Origin: Microbacterium saperdae
GTDB taxonomy: Bacteria; Actinomycetota; Actinomycetes; Actinomycetales; Microbacteriaceae
Direction of reading: 5' to 3'
Assembly (NCBI RefSeq): GCF_006716345.1
Contig: NZ_VFOX01000002.1
Coordinates: 806,001 to 870,000 of the forward strand
Length of the DNA stretch: 64,000 nucleotides
The position numbers were made by a program, and so were the translations under genes. The notes beneath the pieces were generated by a model, which had not been told where the DNA came from, made no database searches, and saw only the letters and a program-made list of their open reading frames with translations. Shown here piece by piece: positions 53,315 to 61,530 of the stretch (position 1 is its first letter; each line of letters begins with the position of its first letter).

Positions 53315-54193
53315 ATGACGAACACTCCCCGTACCGTGCTGGTGACCGGCGCGGACGGCCGCATCGGCCGGGCCACGGTAGCGCGGCTCCGTGCGGACGG
53401 ATGGCGGGTCGTCGCCCTCGCCCCGCGGTTCCGCTCGCTCACTGCGGACGACGCCGAGCTGCGGGTCGGCGACGCGACGGACGAGGCGGATGTCGCCGCG
53501 GCGCTCGAGGGCGTCGATGCGCTCGTGCACCTGGCGGCGGTCCCCCACTGGGAGCACGGCACCCCGTACGAGGTGTACACGACGAACGTCGTCTCGACCT
53601 TCAACGTCCTGGTCCAGGCGGCGCAGCGAGGCATCCGTCGGGCTGTCATCGCCAGCAGCATCCAGGCGACCGGCGTACCGGGCAACCATCACGACGTGCT
53701 TCCCGCCTATTACCCGATCGACGAGTCGCTCCCGACCGTCCACGACGAGTGGTACTCGCTGTCGAAGTACTCCGACGAGCTCACGGCGCGGATGGTCGCC
53801 AGCCACTGGGGCATGTCGATCGTCGCGCTGCGCTTCCCCTGGGTCGACGACGCGGACGCACTGCGTATCGTCGGCGATGAGTGGACGCGTGATCCTGTGC
53901 AGGGCGTGAAGCTCGGCTGGTCGTACCTCGATGTGCGCGACGCGGCGACTGCGGTCGCGCGCAGCCTGGAGGCCGATATCGACGGGGCCGTCGTCGTCCA
54001 GCTCGCTGCTCCGCAGACGCTGGTGCCGTTCGACACGGAGGAGCTGCTCGAGGCCTATGCCCCCGACGTCCCTCGGCAGTGCGTCTTCCCCGGGCGCACG
54101 GTGCCCGTCAGCACGGATCGCGCGCGGCACCTCCTCGGGTTCGTCGCCGAGCACGAGATCGAGCCCGTGCCGGTCGTCGAAGCGGCGGGCTGA
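53315..54193 (+). CDS. NAD-dependent SDR (epimerase/dehydrogenase family)
   Basis: A 292-residue extended SDR. VLVTGADGRIGRATVARLRA at residues 8-27 is the NAD-binding Rossmann motif, VDALVHLAAVPHWEHG near 68 follows, and YSLSKYSDEL near 150 is the catalytic Tyr-x3-Lys. It resembles uronate or sugar dehydrogenases and nucleotide-sugar epimerases. Between a mutarotase and a galactonate-type dehydratase it may act as a sugar-1-dehydrogenase (inference). It starts at ATG 53315 with GGACTGAGG ahead. Confidence 0.82.
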   Translation: MTNTPRTVLVTGADGRIGRATVARLRADGWRVVALAPRFRSLTADDAELRVGDATDEADVAAALEGVDALVHLAAVPHWEHGTPYEVYTTNVVSTFNVLVQAAQRGIRRAVIASSIQATGVPGNHHDVLPAYYPIDESLPTVHDEWYSLSKYSDELTARMVASHWGMSIVALRFPWVDDADALRIVGDEWTRDPVQGVKLGWSYLDVRDAATAVARSLEADIDGAVVVQLAAPQTLVPFDTEELLEAYAPDVPRQCVFPGRTVPVSTDRARHLLGFVAEHEIEPVPVVEAAG

Positions 54194-54196
54194 ACC

Positions 54197-55345
54197 GTGA
54201 GGATCCGTGCGGTCGAATCGTTCATCCTCACCGACCGCCGCCTTCTGGTGCGGATCGGCACCGACACCGATCTGGTCGGATGGGGCGAGGCCACCCTCGA
54301 GACCTGGGTCGGGCCGGTCGCCACGGTGGTGCGGCAGATGTCCGACTACCTGGTCGGTCAGGATCCGCGTCGGATCACGGCGCACTGGCAGGTGCTCACG
54401 CGGGGCGGCTTCTACCGCGGAGGACCGGTGATGTCGTCCGCCGTCTCCGGGATCGACCAGGCGCTGTGGGATCTCGCGGGCAAGCGGCTGGGTGTGCCCG
54501 TACACGAGCTGCTGGGAGGTCCGGTGCGTTCCGGCGTGCGGCTCTACGGCCACGCGAACATCGACGGGCGCATCGGCGACCCCGTGCGGGCTCAGGAGCT
54601 CGCCGCCCAGGGATTCACCATGGTCAAGGTCGCCCCGACGACGCCCACCCGCTTCGTCGACACGGAGGGGACCATGCGGCGTCTGGTGGAAGAACTGGAG
54701 GAGCTGCGGGCGGCGATCGGCGACGAGGTCGACATCGCGGTAGATCTGCACGGCAGGTTCTCGATCCCGCAGTCACGGCGCTTCCTCGCGCGCACCGAGC
54801 ACGTGGGCCTGGCGTTCGTCGAGGAGCCCCTGCGACCAGAGCATTCCGCGCACATCGGAGCGCTCGTGCGCGGCACGTCGACCCCGATCGCCACCGGTGA
54901 GCGGCTGTACTCGCGCACCGAGTTCGATCCGGTGCTCCGGGCGGGCATCGCCTTCGCGCAGCCGGACCTCTCTCATGCCGGCGGGATCTCCGAGGTGGTG
55001 CGCATCGGTGCCCTCGCCGACGTGTTCGATGCGCAGCTCGCGCCGCACTGCCCACTCGGTCTCGTCGCGTTCGCGGCATGCATCCAGGTGGACGCGGCGA
55101 CGCCGAACGCGGCGGTGCAGGAGACCGTGATCGACTTCGCTGCGCTTCTCGACAGCGAGGAGCATGCCTACGTCCGCAACAGGGAAGACTGGGTGCCGGT
55201 CGACGGCTATCTTCCGGTGCCCCAGGGCGTCGGTCTCGGTCTCGACATCGATGAGCAGCTCGTGCGGGAACGCGCGGTCGAGGTCGCACCGTCTCTCGAG
55301 CTGTGGTGGAGCGATCCGCGAGATGGGAGCTACGTCGAATGGTGA
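54197..55345 (+). CDS. dgoD: Enolase-superfamily dehydratase, D-galactonate dehydratase type
   Basis: A 382-residue enzyme starting at GTG 54197, 3 bases after the SDR stop. Metal ligands are Asp183 (VDLHGRF), Glu209 (FVEEPL) and Glu235 (TGERLYSR); His185 and His284 (LAPHCPLG) are the acid/base pair. These correspond closely to E. coli DgoD (D183, H185, E209, E235, H285). It would convert galactonate to 2-keto-3-deoxygalactonate. L-fuconate or another aldonate is an alternative. DgoK and DgoA are not in the window. Confidence 0.85.
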   Translation: MRIRAVESFILTDRRLLVRIGTDTDLVGWGEATLETWVGPVATVVRQMSDYLVGQDPRRITAHWQVLTRGGFYRGGPVMSSAVSGIDQALWDLAGKRLGVPVHELLGGPVRSGVRLYGHANIDGRIGDPVRAQELAAQGFTMVKVAPTTPTRFVDTEGTMRRLVEELEELRAAIGDEVDIAVDLHGRFSIPQSRRFLARTEHVGLAFVEEPLRPEHSAHIGALVRGTSTPIATGERLYSRTEFDPVLRAGIAFAQPDLSHAGGISEVVRIGALADVFDAQLAPHCPLGLVAFAACIQVDAATPNAAVQETVIDFAALLDSEEHAYVRNREDWVPVDGYLPVPQGVGLGLDIDEQLVRERAVEVAPSLELWWSDPRDGSYVEW

Positions 55346-56964
55346 GCGGTGCGGGCGATGCCGGCGTGTGGCGCGGGCGGGTGCCGGTCTCGGATGACGG
55401 CGGTGCGACGTTGCGCGCAGCGATCCACGACGCGTGCGGATGGACGTCTGTCGACGGCTCGCGCACCGCGGTGATCGAGCTCGCGGAGGGCGTGCATCGG
55501 ATCGATCCCCTGGCCGATGACGGAGCGACCGGCGCGGCGATCGTCATCAGCGATGCCGCCCGCGTGACCCTCAGCGGCCCGCAGGCGGAGCTGCTGTTCA
55601 CCGATCCGCACCGCGAGGCCATCACCATCCGGCGGTCAACGGATGTCGTGCTCGACGGCGTCGTCCTGGACTACGCGGCGCCCTCGTTCACGCAGGGGCT
55701 GATCACGCACGTGGACAGCGAGGCGTCACGCTTCCGATTCGTCCCCGAGCAGGGCTATCCGGACTTCTCGGACCCCGTGCTGTTCACGGGCTCCGGGTAC
55801 GGCACCCTGCGCGATCCGCGCACGGGCGGGCTCAAGCCCGACTCGCGCCAGACCTTCATGATCGAGTACGCCACCGAGCCCGATGCGGACGGCGGTTTCC
55901 TGGTGACCGTCGAGCCCAGCGATCGCGGCTGGATGTCGCACATCGAGGCGGGGGACGGGTTCGTCGTCGGCCACCGTGGCGACCGGCACGGCATCCGGGT
56001 GCAGGAATCCGAGAGCGTGACGCTGAGATCGGTGACGATCCACGCAGCTCCCTGCGCCGCGATCCTCGCGCACGAATCGTCCGGCACCGTGCTGCAGGAC
56101 GTGACGGTCGCGCGCAGGCCCGGGTCGACACGCTGGATCAGCAGCAACGCCGACGCCGTGCACTGCCAGGGCGGGCGGCGCGGCCCGCTGATCACGGGAT
56201 GCCGGTTCGAGGGCATGCACGACGACGGCGTCAATCTCTACGTGCACGCGCTGACCCTCTCCGGGCTGGCCGAGCGCACGCTCGTGCTCGAGGGCGATGG
56301 CCCCGTCCGGGAGGGGGACCTCCTGCAGCTGGTGGATGCCCCCACCGGCGCCGTGCTCGCCGAGGTGGAGGTCAGCGACGTCGTCGCATCCGAGCCACGG
56401 CTCGTCATCGTCGATCGTGATCTTCCTGCGTCGGTGGAGGTCGGGGCGGCCGTGTACAACCGGTCGAACGCCCTGCCGGGCTTCCGCATCGCCGGGTCGC
56501 GCTTCCACGACTTCCGCGGCATCGGCGTGCGGCTCAAGGCCAGCGACGGCGCCATCGAGGACTGCCGTTTCGAGAACCTCTCGGGATGCGGCCTCTGGAT
56601 CGCCAACGACCCCGGATGGTCGGAGGGACCGCTCGGGTCGCGCGACGTGGTGGTGGCGGGCAACACCTTCCGCGCGACGCCGGCCGACGAGTCGCTGCGC
56701 ACCTGGCCGCATTCCGCCGCCACCGTCATGATCGAGCTGTTCGACGGTTCCGACGGTCCGGCCGTCGGACGTGCGCACGCACGTGTCACTCTGCGAGACA
56801 ACGACATCGAGCAGCGGGCAGCCGCGGCGGTGTTCGTGGGCGGCGCCGCCGAGGTCTCGGTCGAAGGGACACGGATCGACCGGGGCGGCGACGCCTGGCT
56901 CGCCACGAGGGACAGCGACATCACGGTCATCCCGGCCGCCGGGCGAGCCGAGACCGACGCCTAG
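55339..56964 (+). CDS. Cytoplasmic right-handed beta-helix protein, GH110-like (paralogue 2)
   Basis: A 541-residue beta-helix protein starting at ATG 55339, overlapping the dehydratase gene by 7 bases. It has no signal peptide, unlike its two paralogues. Landmarks are LDYAAPSFTQGLITHVD near 110, GYGTLRDPRTGG near 153, SNADAVHCQGGRRGP near 269, and GMHDDGVNLYV at 292-302. It probably acts inside the cell on imported oligosaccharides. Its 3' end overlaps the convergent LacI gene by 4 bases. Confidence 0.72.
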   Translation: MVSGAGDAGVWRGRVPVSDDGGATLRAAIHDACGWTSVDGSRTAVIELAEGVHRIDPLADDGATGAAIVISDAARVTLSGPQAELLFTDPHREAITIRRSTDVVLDGVVLDYAAPSFTQGLITHVDSEASRFRFVPEQGYPDFSDPVLFTGSGYGTLRDPRTGGLKPDSRQTFMIEYATEPDADGGFLVTVEPSDRGWMSHIEAGDGFVVGHRGDRHGIRVQESESVTLRSVTIHAAPCAAILAHESSGTVLQDVTVARRPGSTRWISSNADAVHCQGGRRGPLITGCRFEGMHDDGVNLYVHALTLSGLAERTLVLEGDGPVREGDLLQLVDAPTGAVLAEVEVSDVVASEPRLVIVDRDLPASVEVGAAVYNRSNALPGFRIAGSRFHDFRGIGVRLKASDGAIEDCRFENLSGCGLWIANDPGWSEGPLGSRDVVVAGNTFRATPADESLRTWPHSAATVMIELFDGSDGPAVGRAHARVTLRDNDIEQRAAAAVFVGGAAEVSVEGTRIDRGGDAWLATRDSDITVIPAAGRAETDA

Positions 56965-58007
56965 ACGAAGGGAAGCTGCTGCTCGTCGGGCGCGCCCTTC
57001 GCACCCGACGAGTAGCCGAGCACGAGCTCGCATGGCACCCGACGCACGCTCTCGTCCGTCGGATTCTCGTTGATCATGCGCACGAGCAGGTCGGTCGCCG
57101 CGATACCCACATCGACCAGTCGAGGGTCGATGGTGGTGAGGAATCGCGCCTCGGAGTCGGAGTACTTGACCCAGTTGTCGTGGCCGACGAGAGCGACGTC
57201 CTCCGGAACGCGGATGCCTTTGCCCACCAGGTAGCGGGCGGCGCCGAGCGCGATGAGGTCGTTGCCGCACACGATGCCGTCGATGGTCGGATCCGCCTGA
57301 TGCAGACGTTCCGCCGCGCGGTAGCCCCATGCCCCCGACCAGTCGCCGAACTCGCGACGGCTCTCGGCCACCGGCACGCCGGCGGCCTGCAGCACGGCGT
57401 CTGCACCTTCCAGGCGGTTGGCGACCGCATCGGAGGCGCGGTGCGCCGTGATGTAGGCGATGTTCCTGCGGCCCTGCACGAGCAGGTGCTCGGCCGCCAG
57501 GCGACCGGCCATGAGGTCATCGGGGACGACGACCTCATCGCTGTCGGTGTCGGTGATGCCGTGCGCGTACACGACCGGCACATCGAAGTCCGCGGTGACG
57601 GAACGCAGCGGGATCTCGTTGCCGTCGCCGACCACGATCACGCCGTCGACGTGGCGGGCGCGCAGCTTCTTGATGTTCTCGGCCCGCGCCGCGCCTTCGC
57701 GACCATCGTCGTACATCATGGCCGCGACGTCGTGGCGGCTGAGCTCGCTCGCGATGCCGGCGATCACGGGCATCGAGAAGATGCCCGTGGAGTTCTCGGT
57801 CAGAAGCCCCACCGTGAAGCTGCGCCCGAGGGCGAAGTACTGCGCCAGCGCGTTCGGGCGGAACTCGAGCCGCTGTGCCGCTTCGAGGATCGCCTCTCTC
57901 GTCTTCGGCGAGACGCGACCGCCGCCGTTGAGCACGCGGGAGACGATCGATGTCGACACCCCGGCCACGGCGGCCACATCCTTGAGGGTCACACCCTTCT
58001 TACCCAT
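56961..58007 (-). CDS. LacI-family transcriptional regulator
   Basis: A 348-residue regulator. Helix-turn-helix VTLKDVAAVAGVSTSIVSRV at residues 6-25, hinge FRPNALAQYFALGRS near 53, effector domain with TVGLLTENSTGIFSMPVIAG and EDVALVGHDNWVKYSDSEAR. It is the last gene of the ABC operon on the minus strand, 15 bases from the permease, so it is autoregulated. Candidate operators carry AACCGGTT or GTTGCGCAAC at 53280, 61378-61394 and 61469. Confidence 0.92.
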   Translation of the reverse strand: MGKKGVTLKDVAAVAGVSTSIVSRVLNGGGRVSPKTREAILEAAQRLEFRPNALAQYFALGRSFTVGLLTENSTGIFSMPVIAGIASELSRHDVAAMMYDDGREGAARAENIKKLRARHVDGVIVVGDGNEIPLRSVTADFDVPVVYAHGITDTDSDEVVVPDDLMAGRLAAEHLLVQGRRNIAYITAHRASDAVANRLEGADAVLQAAGVPVAESRREFGDWSGAWGYRAAERLHQADPTIDGIVCGNDLIALGAARYLVGKGIRVPEDVALVGHDNWVKYSDSEARFLTTIDPRLVDVGIAATDLLVRMINENPTDESVRRVPCELVLGYSSGAKGAPDEQQLPFV

Positions 58008-58022
58008 GTCGTTCCGTTCTCG

Positions 58023-58961
58023 TCATCCCTTGATCCCACCAGACATGCTGACACCTTTCAGGATCTGCCGCTGGAAGATGAGGAACACGGCGATCGGGAT
58101 GAGCAGTCCGAGCAGCATCGCCGACATCTGCAGACTGAGATCCGTCTTGCCCGCGATGCGCGCCAGGGCCACGGAGATCGGCTGCAGCTCGCTTCCCGGC
58201 AGCACCAGCATCGGCCACAGGAAGTCCTTCCACGAGTTGAGGATCGTCAGCACGGCGATCACCCCGAGGATCGACTTCGAGAACGGGAGCACGATGATGA
58301 AGAACATGCGCAGCGGGCCCACGCCGTCGACACGGGCGGCTTCGATGATCTCGCGTGGGATCTCATCGAAGAACCGCGTGACGATGAGCACCGTGAAGGC
58401 GTTTGCGGCCGCCGGCAGCCACACGGCCCAGTAGGTGTCGATCAGCGACACTCCCACGAGCGGCACGTCGACCACGGTCAGATAGAGGGGCACGAGGGAG
58501 ATCACGCCGGGGACGAACAGCGTCACCAGGATCGCTCCGGAGAGGAACTTCGCCCACCGAGGGCGGAGGATGCTGATCACGTAGGCCAGCGACGCCGTGA
58601 CGACGACCGTGGAGATGGTCGATCCCACAGCCATCACTGCCGTGTTGGCGAGGTAGCGGCCGACCTGGATCTGCTCCCAGGCCGCGGCGAGGTTGCCCCA
58701 TTGGATGCCGCTGGGGAACCACGCGAACGGCTGCGAGATCGTGTCCTGTGTCGTGGAGAGCGCGGCCTTCGCGAGCCACAGGATGGGGCCGACTCCGGCG
58801 ATGACGAGGAACGAGAAGAACGCGATCTGCAACGTCGTCATCGTCGCCTTGACGCTCGGTCGACGCCGATCGGCATCGGAGATCGCGGACCGCTCCGGGG
58901 TTTCGGCCGCCTTGCGGCGTGCACGGGAGGGCGTGACGGTGATGAGGCGGGTGTCGGTCAC
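58023..58961 (-). CDS. Sugar ABC transporter permease, MalG-like
   Basis: A 312-residue permease starting with GTG 58961 inside the stop of the previous gene (GTGA overlap). First helix LQIAFFSFLVIAGVGPILWL; EAA loop EAARVDGVGPLRMFFIIVLP. It forms the pore with the permease at 58958 and is followed by the LacI gene. The family-typical N-terminal extension of about 45 residues is cytoplasmic. Confidence 0.92.
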   Translation of the reverse strand: MTDTRLITVTPSRARRKAAETPERSAISDADRRRPSVKATMTTLQIAFFSFLVIAGVGPILWLAKAALSTTQDTISQPFAWFPSGIQWGNLAAAWEQIQVGRYLANTAVMAVGSTISTVVVTASLAYVISILRPRWAKFLSGAILVTLFVPGVISLVPLYLTVVDVPLVGVSLIDTYWAVWLPAAANAFTVLIVTRFFDEIPREIIEAARVDGVGPLRMFFIIVLPFSKSILGVIAVLTILNSWKDFLWPMLVLPGSELQPISVALARIAGKTDLSLQMSAMLLGLLIPIAVFLIFQRQILKGVSMSGGIKG

Positions 58962-59935
58962 GAGCGGCTCCACTTCCGAGTGGCGAGCAGGTACACGACC
59001 GAGACCACGGCGAGAGCGATGGCCAGCAGGAACGACAGCGCGGTCGCCGCTCCGTAGTCGCCGTACTGGAAGGCGTAGCTGTAGATGAGCATGAGCACCG
59101 TGACGGTGGCGTTGTCGGGACCTCCGCCGGTGAAGACGTAGGGTTCCGTGAACACCTGGAGCGTGCCGATCAGCTGCAGCAGCACCAGCGCGAGGATCAC
59201 ACCGCGCAGCTGGGGCAGGGTGACGTGCCAGATGCGTCGCCAGATGCCGCTGCCGTCGATCTCGGCTGCTTCGTAGAGCTCCGGCTTCACGGAGGTGATG
59301 GCGGCGAGGTAGATGATGGCCGTGCCACCGGCCGTGGCCCAGATCACCTCGAGCACGATCGACGGCATCGCGCTCGCGCTCGAGTTGAGCCAGGGGAGCG
59401 GACCGATGCCGACGGCGCCGAGGATCTGGTTGAAGAGTCCGTCGGCGGAGGGGTCGTAGAAGTATTTCCACAGCAGGATCGCGACGATCGGCGGGATGAC
59501 GACGGGAAGGTAGGCGAGCGTGTTGAACAGCGCCCGGCTGCGGCGAAGCTCGGCCATGTAGACGGCGAGGACCAGTGGGGCCGGGAAGCCGAAGAGCATG
59601 CCCAGCACGGCGAAGTAGACCGTGTTGCCGACCGCCTGCGGGAGCACGGGATCGGACAGGACATACGTGAAGTTCGAGAGGCCCACCCAGGTCGCGTCGT
59701 CGATCAGGTTGGTGCGCTGGAACCCCATGATCGCGCCGGAGACGATCGGACCCCAGGAGAAGTAGGTGAAGGCGAGGACGCCGGGGATCGCGAACAGCAC
59801 GGGGACGAGCCCTCCGCGCCGATACCAGCGCACGATCGAGGGGCGTCGGCGGGGGACGGGTTGGGATCTGCGCTCCTCGACCTCGCGGGAGGGCGAGGTC
59901 TCCGGGGCCAGGGTGGCGCTCGAGGTGGGGGGCAT
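58958..59935 (-). CDS. Sugar ABC transporter permease, MalF-like
   Basis: A 325-residue permease with about six helices (VLFAIPGVLAFTYFSWGPIV first) and EAA loop EAAEIDGSGIWRRIWHVTLP. It lies 58 bases after the binding-protein gene and overlaps the second permease by 4 bases. No ATPase is present in the operon. Confidence 0.93.
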   Translation of the reverse strand: MPPTSSATLAPETSPSREVEERRSQPVPRRRPSIVRWYRRGGLVPVLFAIPGVLAFTYFSWGPIVSGAIMGFQRTNLIDDATWVGLSNFTYVLSDPVLPQAVGNTVYFAVLGMLFGFPAPLVLAVYMAELRRSRALFNTLAYLPVVIPPIVAILLWKYFYDPSADGLFNQILGAVGIGPLPWLNSSASAMPSIVLEVIWATAGGTAIIYLAAITSVKPELYEAAEIDGSGIWRRIWHVTLPQLRGVILALVLLQLIGTLQVFTEPYVFTGGGPDNATVTVLMLIYSYAFQYGDYGAATALSFLLAIALAVVSVVYLLATRKWSRS

Positions 59936-59993
59936 GGCTGCTTCTCCGGTAGTGAGGTCGGCGGCGCCGAGGGGCGCCGCCGACCGATGACTG

Positions 59994-61352
59994 CTATCGC
60001 GCGAGCTTGGTGTTCACGGCATCCTGGGCCGCTGTGAGCAGCGCCGGGATGTCCTGATCCGGCTCGTTGAGAACCTTCTGCAGGACGGTGTCCAGTTCGC
60101 CGTACACCTGCTGGGGCTGGCTGGTCGGCTCAGGGACGAGCTCCTGCTCGTCCATCACGTCGCGGTATCCGCTGAACTGCTCGATCGGCACGTTGTAGTA
60201 CTCGCTGACCCAGGAGTCGTACTCCTTGCGCACGGCGGGGTCGAGCGGCGACAGTCCGGGGACGCCGATCAGGCTGCCGGCGGCCACGTTCTTCTTGACG
60301 GTCTCCACGGCGACGTCCTTGTCGGTGTAGGCGCGGAAGTTGTTGAACTCGATCCAGCGGAGTCCGGCTTCGATCTCGGCCTGGGTCGCGCGGGGGTTGA
60401 ACACCTCGACGGCGCCACCGAGCAGCGTGCGCTGGATGCCGTCCTGCTCCGGGATCGCCGTGAAGCCGTAGTCGTCGGGGTTCATGCCGAACTGCTGCAC
60501 CGCCGCCGGGAAGTGCTGCGAGACGCTGAGGAACATGCCGACCTTGCCGGCGGCGAAGTCCTGGATCAGGTCGTTGAAGCCGTAGAGGAATTTGCTCCCC
60601 ATCGACTTGTCCTCCCAGCGCATGTCGCTCACGAGGTCGAGGTAGTCGACCATCCCCGGCTCGTCCAGTGTCGCCTCGGTGCCCTCCTCATTCGAGAGCG
60701 TGGCGCCGAAGCTGTAGGCGCCGGCCGTCGTCATCCAGCCGCCCACGTGCTCGATCGAGTACGTGGAGTACCCGGCCACTCCGGTCGCGTCGGAGATCTT
60801 CTTGGCGTACTCACGCACCTCGTCCCAGGTCTTCGGCCCCTGCTCGGGGTCGAGACCGGCTGCTTCGAACAGCGCGCGGTTGTAGGCGAGGCCGACCGAG
60901 TAGACATCGAGCGGCACGCCGTAGAGGCGGTCGTCGCCATCGGTGACGACCTGCATGACGGTCGGGTTGAGCGTCTCCGTGAAGCCGATCTTGTCCAGCG
61001 CATCCGTGATGTCGGCGATCTGGCCGTTGCGCATCAGGGTGGCGGGTTCCGTGAAGGGTACGCCGAGCAGGGTCGGCATGGTGCCGCCGGCCACCATCGC
61101 CTGGAATCCGGTGGCATCCCACTTGCTCTCGCTGAGCTCGATGGTGATGTCGGGATTCTCCTTCTCGAAGGCCTTGACCTGGTCTTCGACGAGGGCGCGG
61201 AGCTCGGGCTGGTCGGCGCCGGGCACGTCGCCGATGCTGATCGTGACGGGGCCGGACTCCGCGGGCTCGGAGGCGGTTCCGCATGAGGTGAGGGCAAGCC
61301 CCAGCACAGCCGTGCCGGCGAGGGCGGACACAAGAATGCGTCTGGATTTCAT
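59994..61352 (-). CDS. Sugar ABC transporter substrate-binding lipoprotein
   Basis: A 452-residue solute-binding lipoprotein, lipobox LTSC (Cys24). I chose ATG 61352, which has AGGAG ahead; an upstream in-frame start would lack a signal peptide. VTISIGDVPGADQPELRALV near residue 35 opens the binding domain. It is first in the ABC-LacI operon and probably binds an oligosaccharide released by the exported beta-helix enzymes. Confidence 0.92.
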   Translation of the reverse strand: MKSRRILVSALAGTAVLGLALTSCGTASEPAESGPVTISIGDVPGADQPELRALVEDQVKAFEKENPDITIELSESKWDATGFQAMVAGGTMPTLLGVPFTEPATLMRNGQIADITDALDKIGFTETLNPTVMQVVTDGDDRLYGVPLDVYSVGLAYNRALFEAAGLDPEQGPKTWDEVREYAKKISDATGVAGYSTYSIEHVGGWMTTAGAYSFGATLSNEEGTEATLDEPGMVDYLDLVSDMRWEDKSMGSKFLYGFNDLIQDFAAGKVGMFLSVSQHFPAAVQQFGMNPDDYGFTAIPEQDGIQRTLLGGAVEVFNPRATQAEIEAGLRWIEFNNFRAYTDKDVAVETVKKNVAAGSLIGVPGLSPLDPAVRKEYDSWVSEYYNVPIEQFSGYRDVMDEQELVPEPTSQPQQVYGELDTVLQKVLNEPDQDIPALLTAAQDAVNTKLAR

Positions 61353-61377
61353 CGTTGAAGCTCCTGTCGGGTGCAAC

Positions 61378-61394
61378 GGTTGATCAACCGGTTG
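61378..61394 (-). promoter_or_regulatory. Overlapping LacI-type operators before the sugar-binding protein gene
   Basis: GGTTGATCAACC (61378-61389) and CAACCGGTTG (61385-61394) are perfect palindromes that overlap, 26 bases upstream of the ATG. They match the LacI operator form with an inverted AACC/GGTT pair and share CAACCGGTT with 53279. Confidence 0.65.
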
Positions 61395-61464
61395 TTCACT
61401 TACCATCGACCACGTCGGGTGCATCTGTCAAGTGACTACCAGGATAAGGGTATGGATCGTCGAT

Positions 61465-61482
61465 AACAGTTGCGCAACCGTT
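61465..61482 (+). promoter_or_regulatory. LacI-type operator upstream of beta-helix paralogue 3
   Basis: AACAGTTGCGCAACCGTT is an 18-base palindrome with a single mismatched pair, centred on GTTGCGCAAC. It lies 49-66 bases upstream of the paralogue 3 start and about 75 bases from the operators of the divergent ABC operon. Confidence 0.6.
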
Positions 61483-61530
61483 GACTCATATGCTCCACTG
61501 TGAACGTCCCTCAACGAGGAGGAGAGAGAA

